From Bog-756 sp963776225 (GTDB taxonomy: Bacteria > Actinomycetota > Acidimicrobiia > Acidimicrobiales > RAAP-2), in contig CAVZLL010000003.1 in the NCBI GenBank assembly GCA_963776225.1, positions 124,001 to 188,000 on the forward strand: a DNA stretch of 64,000 bases. The letters run 5' to 3'. Position 1 is the stretch's first letter; the number at the start of each line of letters is the position of its first letter. Under the pieces are notes generated by a model. The model searched no databases and was not told the origin of the DNA. It worked only from the letters and a program-made list of their open reading frames with translations. The position numbers and the translations under genes were made by a program. Of this stretch, positions 17,462 to 26,374 are shown in pieces.

Positions 17462-19453
17462 TCAGGGACCCGGGTCGTCCGAGTCCGAGTGCCCGCGCGC
17501 CGTATGCCGGCGAGCCCTGGTCCGGCCTACTCCGCCATTCGCCGACCCGGCACGGTCGGGGGCGACGGTGACGCCTGCGCCCTGCGCCGGGTGGGGCCGT
17601 CCGGTGAGTTCATAGACCTGGTCACCATCGACTGTCTCGTTTGCGATCAGCAACGAGACCAGCTGATCGAGTTGCGGGCGATGGCGCTTCACGGTGTCGA
17701 CCGCTCGTGCTTCGGCCTCCATGAGCAATCGCGAGACCTCGGCGTCGATGGCGGCCTGCGTCTGCTCGGCAAAGGGCCGACTGGAGAACCGATCTCCTTC
17801 GCCGAGGAAGACGGATCCACCCGAGGGATATCCCACCGGACCGACGACCGAGGAGAGGCCGAACTCACGAACCATCTTTGTGGCCAGCTCGGTCGCCTTG
17901 GCCAAATCGTTGGCCGCCCCCGTCGAGCCCTGGCCGAAGACGACGAGCTCGCTCGCTCGACCGCCCAAGAAGACGGTCAGGGTGTCACGAAGGTAGTCCT
18001 CACCGTACAGATGGCGTTCGACGAGGGGAAGTTGTTCGGTGACACCCAGTGACTGCCCGGCCGGAAGGATCGTGACCTTGGCGACGGGATCAGCCTTTTC
18101 GCTGTAGGCCGCGACCAGAGCATGACCCGCCTCGTGGACGGCAACCGCATGCTTCTCTTCTGGCAACAGGACATTCGACCCTTCCCGCCGACCCAGGATG
18201 ATCCGGTCTCGGGCTTCCTCGAGATCACTCGCGCTGATCACGTCGCGGTCATCTCGGACGGCGACGATTGCAGCCTCGTTCACCAGGTTGGCCAGGTCTG
18301 CACCGGAGAATCCCGGCGTGCCGCGGGAGACCACGCCCAGGTCCACGGTGTCATCGAGGTGTTTGCCGCGGCTGTGGACCTCCAGGATCGCCAACCGCTC
18401 GGGCTGGGTGGGAAGCGGTATCGTCACCTGACGGTCGAACCGACCGGGCCGTAGGAGAGCAGGATCGAGGACCTCGGGTCGGTTGGTGGCTGCCAGCACG
18501 ACGATCCCGGAGGTGGGATCGAATCCGTCCATCTCGGCCAATAACTGATTGAGTGTCTGTTCACGCTCGTCGTTGGAGACGACGGCTCCGGTTCCCGACC
18601 GGCGCTGGCCGATGGCATCGATCTCGTCGACGAAGACGATGGCGGGTGACCGCTTGCGGGCCTCCTCGAAGAGATCCCGGACGCGGGCCGCACCGACCCC
18701 CACGAACATCTCCACGAAGCTCGATCCGGTGACGGAAAAGAAGGGAACCGCTGCCTCGCCGGCCACAGCCCGGGCGAGGAGCGTCTTGCCCGTCCCGGGC
18801 GGCCCGATCATCAAGATGCCACGCGGGGGCATCGCACCCGCCCGGGCATATCGCTCGGGTTGTTGAAGAAAGTCGACGACCTCGCGGATCTCGAGCTTGG
18901 CCCCCTCGTACCCGGCGACATCGGTGAAGGTGGTCTTCGGGCGCTCCTCGTCGAAGACCTTCGCTTTCGACCGCCCGACTCCCATGGCGCCCTGGAGGGC
19001 GCCACCCGCACGCTTCGACATTCGCCACCAGACGTAGCCGATGAGCAAGAACGGGACCAGCAGTATGAGCCATGAGAGGAGCTCCGTCGCGAACGAGGTG
19101 CCGGAAGCTTCGGCGGTGATCGCGACCTTGTTCGCCCGCAGCTCGTCGAGCAGGCTCTGGCCGGCCTGGGGGGGGATCACCGTCGTGTAGTCGTCCCCGT
19201 TCGTCAGCGTCCCCGAGGCGCTCCCACTCGTCTGGATGGTCACCGTCTTGACCTTGTGGGCCGAGGTGTCGTTCAAGAACTGCGAGTAGGTCAACGTGAC
19301 ATGCGTGGTCTTGGAAATGGGGAGGAAGACGAACAGGACGATGGCGACGACGATGGCGACGAACCAGAGGATGTGCCGCCAGGCGGGAGGGGGCGGTGGC
19401 GCGGTGGGAACCCCGGTGTCGTTCGTCGGGGGAGTGCCTGCCTGACGGGTCAT
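17462..19453 (-). CDS. ftsH: ATP-dependent zinc metalloprotease FtsH
   Basis: A 663-residue membrane-anchored AAA+ protease that extracts and degrades membrane and misfolded proteins. Transmembrane helices lie at about 27-46 and 124-144 with an extracytoplasmic domain between them. Walker A GPPGTGKT is at 217-224, Walker B IVFVDEIDAIG at about 272-282, the second region of homology ATNRPEVLDPALLRPGRFDR follows, and the zinc site HEAGH is at 440-444. All catalytic residues are present. Actinobacteria often keep several FtsH copies, so this may be an extra, stress-linked one given the neighbours. The ATG overlaps a GGGACTGTAGTC sequence that I do not count as a regulatory box. Confidence 0.96.
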   Translation of the reverse strand: MTRQAGTPPTNDTGVPTAPPPPPAWRHILWFVAIVVAIVLFVFLPISKTTHVTLTYSQFLNDTSAHKVKTVTIQTSGSASGTLTNGDDYTTVIPPQAGQSLLDELRANKVAITAEASGTSFATELLSWLILLVPFLLIGYVWWRMSKRAGGALQGAMGVGRSKAKVFDEERPKTTFTDVAGYEGAKLEIREVVDFLQQPERYARAGAMPPRGILMIGPPGTGKTLLARAVAGEAAVPFFSVTGSSFVEMFVGVGAARVRDLFEEARKRSPAIVFVDEIDAIGQRRSGTGAVVSNDEREQTLNQLLAEMDGFDPTSGIVVLAATNRPEVLDPALLRPGRFDRQVTIPLPTQPERLAILEVHSRGKHLDDTVDLGVVSRGTPGFSGADLANLVNEAAIVAVRDDRDVISASDLEEARDRIILGRREGSNVLLPEEKHAVAVHEAGHALVAAYSEKADPVAKVTILPAGQSLGVTEQLPLVERHLYGEDYLRDTLTVFLGGRASELVVFGQGSTGAANDLAKATELATKMVREFGLSSVVGPVGYPSGGSVFLGEGDRFSSRPFAEQTQAAIDAEVSRLLMEAEARAVDTVKRHRPQLDQLVSLLIANETVDGDQVYELTGRPHPAQGAGVTVAPDRAGSANGGVGRTRARRHTARGHSDSDDPGP

Positions 19454-19526
19454 CCGACTACAGTCCCTCCCCTGACCACGGTCTGACCGATCGGGTTTCG
19501 GGTCCCGCGGGGCCCTCGCCCCGTCC

Positions 19527-19550
19527 GGCGTCGTCCCGAACGGGGACGCC
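19527..19550. terminator. hairpin between 60-aa gene and ftsH
   Basis: GGCGTC ... GACGCC (6 bp) encloses CCCG-AA-CGGG (4 bp), with a two-base bulge. It lies downstream of the 60-residue gene and upstream of ftsH on the minus strand, fitting a terminator or attenuating leader structure. Confidence 0.4.
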
Positions 19551-19643
19551 GAGGGTGTTCGTCACTTGGTCACCAGACCCGCCCATCGGTCCCTTCCTCG
19601 CCTGGTGGCCGAGAGCTGTGCGGTTGGTCCGCACGTCGTTATC

Positions 19644-19826
19644 TCAGGCCTGATTTGTGGTGTCGAGCCGGGCCTGGATCTCGCTGAGGCGCTCCCGACG
19701 CTCGCGGAGTCTCTGTCGGTAACCCGCGTTGTCGGTGTCGGCGATCTCGGAGCTCATGTCCGAGACGACCGATGCCAGGGTGCTACGCAACTCCTCTACC
19801 AGGGCATCCGACAATTCCAACATCAT
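19644..19826 (-). CDS. small coiled-coil actinobacterial protein (60 aa)
   Basis: A 60-residue acidic/basic helical protein: LSDALVEELRSTLASVVSDM, then SSEIADTDNAGYRQRLRERR. The block SxEIADTDNxxYRxxLxxRR recurs in short actinobacterial proteins of unknown role, so I treat the gene as real. GGAGG lies eight bases before the ATG. A GGGACCGACGGTC element is 71 bp upstream, the same distance as the box of the 51-residue ORF, suggesting membership of the same regulon. Confidence 0.7.
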   Translation of the reverse strand: MMLELSDALVEELRSTLASVVSDMSSEIADTDNAGYRQRLRERRERLSEIQARLDTTNQA

Positions 19827-19897
19827 CTGTGAATCCTCCAGTCCATGGGGTCAATGCCATATGGTGCTGTCTGGCCGGACGCTGCACAAGGTCCAAC

Positions 19898-19910
19898 GAC
19901 CGTCGGTCCC
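19898..19910 (-). promoter_or_regulatory. possible DosR-like box before 60-aa gene
   Basis: On the minus strand it reads GGGACCGACGGTC, with an intact left half and a GGTC right half. It lies 71 bp before the ATG, matching the spacing of other boxes. Confidence 0.45.
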
Positions 19911-19983
19911 GGCGTGATCCTAGGGTGTGGTTCGGCCGTCGGAGCCGTGCGGGCCGCCAGTCCTCCGTCCTGGCTCCTCCAAG

Positions 19984-21882
19984 CTATCTCTGGCCTTCTG
20001 GGGACCAGCTCCGCAGGCGCCTGAGAAGCGGAACGTTCTTCCGCTGGTGGCTGCTCATGCGGCGCAGGATGTCGTCGAGCGCGGTGACCGTCTTCACGAT
20101 GTGCGGGCCCTTGTTGAGCATTACGCACTCGGCGCGACCGCTCATCACAACGTCGGAGATCTCGGCGCGAGACGGCTGACCGCTCTTCGCCATCTGGTCG
20201 AGAACCTGGGTGGCCCAGATGACGGGGACGTGGGCCGCATCGCAGAGCCAGAGCATCTCCTCCTGGACCTCGGCGAGCCGCTCGAAGCCGCACTCGACGG
20301 CGAGGTCGCCACGGGCGACCATCACGCCGACCCGCTCCGATCTCATGACCGCGAGCAACATCTCGGGCAGCGCGCCGAACCCCCGGGCCGTCTCGACCTT
20401 CAGGACGATGCCCAGATCGTCTCCCCCGAACTCCAGTAGACGATCCTGGAGCGCGGCAACATCGGTCACGTCTTGTACGAACGAGAGACCCACAAGATCG
20501 GCGTGACCGACGATGAACCGGAGGAGGGTCTCGTCGGAAGGTGAGAGCGCGGGCAATCGCAGCTCGGAATCGGGCATGTTGATGCCCTTTTCGGCGCGCA
20601 GCTTCGACCCGCCTGCGCCGGCCATGGCGATCTGGACGTCCGCTTCGCCCGGTCGAACGGCGACGACCCGGCCTCCGATCTTGCCGTCGTCGAAGTAGAC
20701 GCGGTGACCGACCCGGAGTGCCTCGAGGGCGACCGGCAAGGTGCAGCCGATGCGGAGGTTGCGCCGAGGTGTTCCCTCACCCTCGGGACCACGCGTCGAG
20801 TCGGGGATCAGCGGAGCATCGCCGGGAACCCGAGCCGGCGACTGATCTGCGCTGAGTGTGAGCACGTCATCGACAAGAAGTGTGATGGACTGCTGAAGCT
20901 CTGGAAGAAGCCCGATCCGGGCGTGCCGGTTCCCCGCCGTCAGCCTGGTCCCCGTCACCAGGTAGGTCGTGTCGAATGCGTCGACCCACGTGCCGGCCTC
21001 GGCTCGGGAGGTGACCACGAGCGTGCGCCGGTCGTTCCGTGTGTCGCGTAGCTGGATCGCATCACCGGGATGCAGGCCATCGAGGAATTCCCGGCGCACG
21101 GGCAACAGCACCACCCCGGTTGGCGCCTCGCCGACCGTCTCGCCCGGACCGTCCGGTACGAGGAGGGCTCTCGCCGGACCGATCGGACGACCCAGGGAGT
21201 CTCGCCTCGGCCGGAGCCGTACGACCCGGGGACCGGGCTCGATCGGGCCGGTGCGGAGCTTCGGCCCCGGAAGGTCCATGAGGATCGGGCAGGTCTGGTC
21301 GAGCTCCCGGCTGGCTCGACGGAGGTTGACGACCATCCGTCCCCATCGCTGCTCGTCATCGTGGGCGCAGTTGATACGAGCGCACTCCATGCCCTGCTCC
21401 ATCAGGGCTCGGACCAATGAAAAGTCGTCGGCGGCTTCGCTGGGCATGGTCACCAGGATCCGGGTCGGCCGTTCGTGCCGACCGGGTCCGAGAAGGGCAT
21501 CGGTATTGGCCTCGAGAGCCCGTCGACCGGCCCCGAACGATACGGCCGACTCGGTACGCCGGACGTCGGTCCGACCGGTCATCAGGTACAAGGCGGCGAG
21601 CACCCGTTCGAGCGTGGTGATCACGTGCTCCTCGGCCCGCCCCAGCGACGAGAGGCCGAGCTCGGCGAGGGAGAGCTGGAGCGGCCGGATATCGTGGCGC
21701 CGGAGCGTCAGATAGTCGATGAGATTGGCTGCACCCTGTCGGTGGCAAGGATGAACCCGGTACAGACTCTCGGCTCGCTCCAGGTGCTCACGACGCATCT
21801 CGTCGTGCAGCTCCTCGAGCTCAGCGACGAGGGACTCCATTTGGGAGCCGGCCCCGTTGGCACCCCTGTCTGGACCGCTCAT
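19984..21882 (-). CDS. pyruvate kinase, non-canonical architecture
   Basis: A 632-residue pyruvate-kinase-family protein (PEP + ADP to pyruvate + ATP). An N-terminal helical domain (about 15-125) precedes the barrel, which starts at TRILVTMPSE (about 140). Catalytic segments are CARINCAHDDEQRWG, ILMDLPGPKLRTG, LKVETARGFGALPE with the catalytic Lys, MVARGDLAVECGFERL and PVIWATQVLDQM. The B domain is enlarged (about 200-380). The usual C-terminal allosteric domain is missing: the protein ends about 20 residues after VTALDDILRRM. I start at MSGPDRG; a second ATG 14 codons later is possible. It is divergent from PEP synthase and has its own DosR-like box 39 bp upstream. Confidence 0.85.
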   Translation of the reverse strand: MSGPDRGANGAGSQMESLVAELEELHDEMRREHLERAESLYRVHPCHRQGAANLIDYLTLRRHDIRPLQLSLAELGLSSLGRAEEHVITTLERVLAALYLMTGRTDVRRTESAVSFGAGRRALEANTDALLGPGRHERPTRILVTMPSEAADDFSLVRALMEQGMECARINCAHDDEQRWGRMVVNLRRASRELDQTCPILMDLPGPKLRTGPIEPGPRVVRLRPRRDSLGRPIGPARALLVPDGPGETVGEAPTGVVLLPVRREFLDGLHPGDAIQLRDTRNDRRTLVVTSRAEAGTWVDAFDTTYLVTGTRLTAGNRHARIGLLPELQQSITLLVDDVLTLSADQSPARVPGDAPLIPDSTRGPEGEGTPRRNLRIGCTLPVALEALRVGHRVYFDDGKIGGRVVAVRPGEADVQIAMAGAGGSKLRAEKGINMPDSELRLPALSPSDETLLRFIVGHADLVGLSFVQDVTDVAALQDRLLEFGGDDLGIVLKVETARGFGALPEMLLAVMRSERVGVMVARGDLAVECGFERLAEVQEEMLWLCDAAHVPVIWATQVLDQMAKSGQPSRAEISDVVMSGRAECVMLNKGPHIVKTVTALDDILRRMSSHQRKNVPLLRRLRSWSPEGQR

Positions 21883-21921
21883 GGTCACGGATCCAGCATC
21901 TTCGCCCCGGTCGGTCGAGAC

Positions 21922-21937
21922 CAGAGCCGAAGGTCCC
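21922..21937 (-). promoter_or_regulatory. DosR-like box before pyruvate kinase gene
   Basis: On the minus strand it reads GGGACCTTCGGCTCTG, 14-15 of 16 positions of the consensus. It ends 39 bp before the pyruvate kinase start. Confidence 0.65.
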
Positions 21938-21979
21938 TCGGACCCGGCACAGAGTCCGTGGCGGTCCCCATGCCGAGAC

Positions 21980-21995
21980 GGGACCTTCGCCTCTG
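21980..21995 (+). promoter_or_regulatory. DosR-like box before STAS-PEP synthase gene
   Basis: GGGACCTTCGCCTCTG lies 107 bp before the ATG at 22103 and 42 bp from the box serving the divergent pyruvate kinase. The paired sites could coordinate both genes. Confidence 0.6.
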
Positions 21996-22102
21996 GCCCT
22001 CCACACCCTCGGCTGATTGGGTGGACAGAGGAATCGCAGGTGTCCACCGTGAGGAACCCGAAGAATGCAACAGGAGCCCGGGTCGATCTCCAGGAGGAAT
22101 CC

Positions 22103-24961
22103 ATGATCGGGACGGTTAGCGTCGTCGATCGTTCGGAGTCGGCGAGCGCCCAGGAGGCCGACCGGTGGCGCTGGGACGGGACACGGCGCCCCGACGACGA
22201 ATTGCACCTGTTGATCGATGTCGACCGTTCGCCCGTCTTCATCCATGTCTCCGGCACGCTCGACGCCCGAACGGGCGCGAACCTCGACCCGGTGATCCAA
22301 GAGGTCATCGGCGAGGGTCACCTCGAGTTCGACCTGGACATCGACGGCTTGGAGATCTCGGGCCCGGACGGCCTGGCCACGCTGTCCGCCGTCCAGCATT
22401 CGATCCTCTCGGCCGGAGGCACGCTGAGACGCGGCCCACGACGTCGCCCGGGCCGAACCGCCGGCATTCCCGTTCCTCGATGCAGTGCCCAGGGCCGAGC
22501 GTTCGGCAACGCGGCGGAGCTCGGATCCGATCGTGCTCGACCAGGGGAGCCTAGGGACGTGGAATTCGTCCGCCCGTTCGACCGGATCCGCCTGAGCGAT
22601 GCCGACCTGGTGGGAGGCAAGGGGGCCAACCTCGGCGAGCTGACCGGGGCCGGTCTTCCCGTCCCGCCCGGCTTCGTCGTGACTGCCGACGCCTATCGCG
22701 AATCCCTGCGCCAGGCCGGTCTCACCACCCGACTCCGCTCGACCGTCGACGCCGCGCATCCCGACGACCCTGCCGACCTCGACCGTGCTGCACGGGAGGC
22801 CCAGAAGCTGATCGGGTCCGTCTCGCTGCCCGAGGAGGTCTCGAGCGCCGTTCTCGACTCCTACCACCGCCTCGGAGACGGCATCATCGTGGCTGTCCGG
22901 TCGTCCGGGACCGCAGAGGACAGTGCCGGGTCCTCGTTTGCCGGCATGAATGCGACCTTCACCAACGTGCACGGTGACGCCGAGGTGCTTGCGCGCCTGG
23001 TCGACTGCTGGGCCTCGCTCTACGGGGCCCGGGCCATCTCCTACCGGGCAAGCCGCTCCCTCGACGAGGAACCGGCATTGGGAGTCGTGATCCAGGAGAT
23101 GGTCCCCTCCGAACGATCCGGCGTGATGTTCACCGCCGATCCGTCGACCGGTGACCGCAGCCGTCTGGTCATCGAGGCCGCCATCGGCCAGGGCGAGGTG
23201 GTGGTGAGCGGCATGGTGGAGCCCGACACCTATGTCGTCGCCAAGGAGGGCCCCACCGTGATCAGCGCCCGAGTCGGGGTCCAGTCCTTCGCAATCGAGC
23301 GCGGGCCGGACGGCAACGACCAACGGATCGAGTTGGGGGCCGGACGGGCGAGAGAGCGGGTGCTCTCCGACGACCAGGTCATCGAGCTGGCCCGCCTGGG
23401 TCTCGCCACCGAGGACCATTACGGACGGCCCCAGGACACCGAGTGGGCCATCGCAGGCGACCGCACCTACCTCGTGCAGTCACGGCCGATCACCACCCTC
23501 GCCGACCAAGAGGCGGCCGGCACCGGACCCGGGCCGGGTCGGGTCCTCGTACAAGGCCTCGCGGCGTCGTCCGGTCAGGCGGTCGGCCCAGTCCGGATCC
23601 TCCAGTCCGCCTCGCAAGGCGGTCGACTCCGAGACGGCGAGGTCTTGGTCGCCTCCATGACCAGTCCCGACTGGGTGCCGGCCATGCGACGGGCGAGCGC
23701 CTTGGTCACCGACGGCGGCGGCATGACCTGCCATGCCGCCATCGTCTCCCGCGAGCTCGGCGTCCCGTGCGTCGTGGGCACCCGGAGCGCGACCTCGGTC
23801 CTGCGAGACCAAGAGCTGGTCACCGTGGACGGCGCCAAAGGGGTCGTCTACGAAGGCGACCAACGCGATCGAATCGCAGAGGAGCCGGCGCGGGCCGGCG
23901 CCCTCCGCCCGGTGGTGACGACCGGGCCGGTAGGCACCGCCCAGCTGGCCGCCGCCGGGGCGATCGACGGCCGGGCGATGGCGCCCCTCGCGACCCGGAT
24001 CTACGTCAACCTGGCCTTCGCCGAGCACGCCGAAGAAGTCGCGCAGCAGAACGTGGACGGGGTCGGGCTGCTACGGGCCGAGTTCATGGTCACCGACGCA
24101 CTGGCCGGTGTGCATCCCCGGCTCCTGCTCGAACGCGGCGAGACCCGGACATTCGTGGACGCCATGGCCGCCTCCCTGCTGCGCATCGCCGAGGCCTTCG
24201 CTCCTCGTCCCGTCGTCTACCGCAGCATCGACTTCCGCAGCAACGAGTTCTCGAACCTGGAGGGAGGGAAGCGCTTCGAGCCGGTCGAGGACAACCCGAT
24301 GATCGGATACCGGGGCTGCTACCGCTACGTCCGGGAACCGGACTTGTTCCGCCTCGAGCTCGACGTCTTGGCCAAAGTGCTCGAACGCACCCCGAACCTC
24401 ACCCTCATGATCCCCTTCGTGCGCACCGCCTGGGAGCTCGAGGCCTGCCTGGAGGTGGTCGACACGAGCCCGGTGGCGGGCGCCCTGCCGATCTGGGTGA
24501 TGGCGGAGGTGCCATCGGTCTGTTACCGGATCCCGGACTACGCGGCAATGGGGATCGACGGCGTCTCCATCGGGAGCAACGACCTCACCCAGCTGATGCT
24601 CGGCGTTGATCGGGACTCCCAGATCTGCGCCGAGCTCTTCGACGAGGCCGACGCAGCCGTACTCGATGCCATCGGCCGCATCGTCGACGGCTGCCGGCGA
24701 GCCGGGATCACGTCCTCGCTGTGTGGGCAGGCACCGTCCAACCACCCTGAATTCGCCGAGCACCTGGTCCGATCGGGCATCACCTCGATCTCTGTCAACC
24801 CGGACTCGGTGGATGCCGTCCGTCGGGCCGTGGCCAGGGCCGAGTGGGCGTTGGTGCTCGAGGCCGCCGACGAGTCCCGGCGACCGACACCCGACGCCCA
24901 TCCGGGCGGTTCGCAGCGGGTGGGCGCTCACCGTCGCCCCCACCGGTCGAGCCAGCGCTGA
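22103..24961 (+). CDS. ppsA: STAS domain-PEP synthase fusion
   Basis: As sequenced, a 952-residue protein. Residues about 30-110 form a STAS-like domain (LLIDVDRSPVFIHVSGTLDA ... LEISGPDGLATLSAVQ), the anti-sigma-antagonist fold. After an Arg/Pro-rich linker comes a full-length phosphoenolpyruvate synthase, from about 153: VGGKGANLGELTGAGLPVPP (nucleotide domain), the swivelling GGGMTCHAAIVSREL with phospho-His near 544, and the C-terminal PEP-binding barrel ending in SLCGQAPSNHPEFAEHLV. It converts pyruvate + ATP to PEP + AMP + Pi. The ATG at 22103 has AGGAGG five bases upstream. A GTG at 22559 preceded by AGGGGAG would make a standard 800-residue enzyme, so two overlapping products or a decayed separate STAS gene remain possible. 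Confidence 0.85.
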   Translation: MIGTVSVVDRSESASAQEADRWRWDGTRRPDDELHLLIDVDRSPVFIHVSGTLDARTGANLDPVIQEVIGEGHLEFDLDIDGLEISGPDGLATLSAVQHSILSAGGTLRRGPRRRPGRTAGIPVPRCSAQGRAFGNAAELGSDRARPGEPRDVEFVRPFDRIRLSDADLVGGKGANLGELTGAGLPVPPGFVVTADAYRESLRQAGLTTRLRSTVDAAHPDDPADLDRAAREAQKLIGSVSLPEEVSSAVLDSYHRLGDGIIVAVRSSGTAEDSAGSSFAGMNATFTNVHGDAEVLARLVDCWASLYGARAISYRASRSLDEEPALGVVIQEMVPSERSGVMFTADPSTGDRSRLVIEAAIGQGEVVVSGMVEPDTYVVAKEGPTVISARVGVQSFAIERGPDGNDQRIELGAGRARERVLSDDQVIELARLGLATEDHYGRPQDTEWAIAGDRTYLVQSRPITTLADQEAAGTGPGPGRVLVQGLAASSGQAVGPVRILQSASQGGRLRDGEVLVASMTSPDWVPAMRRASALVTDGGGMTCHAAIVSRELGVPCVVGTRSATSVLRDQELVTVDGAKGVVYEGDQRDRIAEEPARAGALRPVVTTGPVGTAQLAAAGAIDGRAMAPLATRIYVNLAFAEHAEEVAQQNVDGVGLLRAEFMVTDALAGVHPRLLLERGETRTFVDAMAASLLRIAEAFAPRPVVYRSIDFRSNEFSNLEGGKRFEPVEDNPMIGYRGCYRYVREPDLFRLELDVLAKVLERTPNLTLMIPFVRTAWELEACLEVVDTSPVAGALPIWVMAEVPSVCYRIPDYAAMGIDGVSIGSNDLTQLMLGVDRDSQICAELFDEADAAVLDAIGRIVDGCRRAGITSSLCGQAPSNHPEFAEHLVRSGITSISVNPDSVDAVRRAVARAEWALVLEAADESRRPTPDAHPGGSQRVGAHRRPHRSSQR

Positions 24962-25081
24962 GCGGTGCGCCGGCCGTCGATTTGCCGTCGGCGCGAGCCC
25001 GGACCCACGATTCGGTCGGCGCATCGGTTCGCTTCGATGGCGAGCTGGCGTGACCCGACCATTGCGGAGAGGATCTGACCG

Positions 25082-26329
25082 ATGCAGCTGGTGAGCGAAG
25101 CCTTCCTCGCCGAACGGTTGGCCGCCATCGACCATCCGAGCCCGCGGGTGGTGGTGTCCGGCAACTTCGCCACCCCCTGGGAGCTCCTGCGCCTCGTCGA
25201 GTCGACACTGAGCCGGTGCCGCCTCTTCGCCATCAATGTCCAGCCGGGTTGGCCGTGCCGGGAGGGGATCGTCACCGAGACACCCTTCGTCGGCCCCGGG
25301 GTGCGCCACGACCCGTCGCTCGACTACCTCCCCATGCGCCTGTCCCTGGTCCCGCGGCTCTTCGACTCGATCCGGCCGCCCGACGTGGCACTCGTCCACA
25401 CCTCGACGCCTCGCAACGGCAAGGTCTCGCTCGGCATCGAAGTCAACATCCTCCCCGCGGCCATCGAACAGGTGCGTCGGCGGTGCGGCCTGGTGGTGGC
25501 CCAGCTCAACTCCTCGATGCCCCACACCTACGGAGACGCCGAGATCGACCTCGACGAGATCGATCTCGCGGTCGAGGTGGACGCCGCCCTTCCCTCCCCC
25601 AACCCCCGGCCGCTCGACGATGCCGCCGTGGCCATCGGCGAGCGGGTGGCCGGCTACGCCACCGACGGTGGCACCGTCCAGCTGGGGATCGGCCAGCTCC
25701 CGGATGCCGCCGCCCGCTCACTCCAATCGAAGCGAGGACTCGGGGTCTGGTCGGAGATGGTGAGCGACGGCGTCATCGAGCTCGAGCGGGCAGGCGCGCT
25801 GGACCCGGCCCGCCCGCTCTGCGCCTCGTTCCTCTTCGGCTCGCCCGACGTCTACGGCTGGGCCGACGAGAACCCCCGACTGGTCATGCGGCGGACCGAG
25901 GTCGTCAACGACCCCGCCCGCATCTCGGCCCAACCGGCCATGCTCTCGATCAACACCGCCCTCGAAGTCGATCTTTTCGCGCAAGCCAACGCGTGCTCGG
26001 TCGGCGGCAGCGTCTACTCGGGATTCGGGGGCCAACCCGATTTCGTCGTGGGGGCCCTCCACTCGGCCGAGGGGCACGCGGTCATCGCCCTTCGGTCGTG
26101 GCACGAGCCGAGCGGATCCTCGACCATCGTCCCGCTCATCCAGACGCCGGTCAGCACCTTCCAGCACTCGGTCGTGGTCACCGACGTCGGGAAGGCCGAG
26201 ATCTTCGGGCGGAGCCAGCACGCGCAAGCGCGCCTGCTGATCGAGGAGACAGCCGATGTCCGGGCCCGGGGCGCCCTGTGGGAGGCGGCCGGCCACCTCG
26301 GCCTGGTCCGCACGACGAGTGTCAGGTGA
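25082..26329 (+). CDS. acetyl-CoA hydrolase / CoA-transferase family protein
   Basis: A 415-residue enzyme of the acetyl-CoA hydrolase / 4-hydroxybutyrate CoA-transferase family. Conserved blocks are VQLGIGQLPDAAARSL, the catalytic glutamate in VWSEMVSDGVIEL, and QANACSVGGSVYSGFGGQPDF, the glycine-rich CoA-binding turn. The enzyme moves CoA between acetyl-CoA and a carboxylate such as succinate or 4-hydroxybutyrate, or hydrolyses it. It starts 120 bp after PEP synthase on the same strand and may be cotranscribed. A role in acetate disposal or substrate-level phosphorylation during oxygen limitation is an inference. Confidence 0.87.
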   Translation: MQLVSEAFLAERLAAIDHPSPRVVVSGNFATPWELLRLVESTLSRCRLFAINVQPGWPCREGIVTETPFVGPGVRHDPSLDYLPMRLSLVPRLFDSIRPPDVALVHTSTPRNGKVSLGIEVNILPAAIEQVRRRCGLVVAQLNSSMPHTYGDAEIDLDEIDLAVEVDAALPSPNPRPLDDAAVAIGERVAGYATDGGTVQLGIGQLPDAAARSLQSKRGLGVWSEMVSDGVIELERAGALDPARPLCASFLFGSPDVYGWADENPRLVMRRTEVVNDPARISAQPAMLSINTALEVDLFAQANACSVGGSVYSGFGGQPDFVVGALHSAEGHAVIALRSWHEPSGSSTIVPLIQTPVSTFQHSVVVTDVGKAEIFGRSQHAQARLLIEETADVRARGALWEAAGHLGLVRTTSVR

Positions 26330-26374
26330 GCGGGCCTCGGACACCCGGCAGGCCGCGGGACCGGGTGTCCATGC

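Noticed and set aside
19454..19470. GGGACTGTAGTCGG just before the ftsH ATG, resembling a DosR box
   Set aside because: It overlaps the Shine-Dalgarno and start codon, where an activator site would not work; its right half is incomplete.
19577..19593. GGGACCGATGGGCGGGT on the minus strand, upstream of ftsH
   Set aside because: Only the left half-site matches and the distance to ftsH is over 120 bp; not distinguishable from chance in GC-rich DNA.
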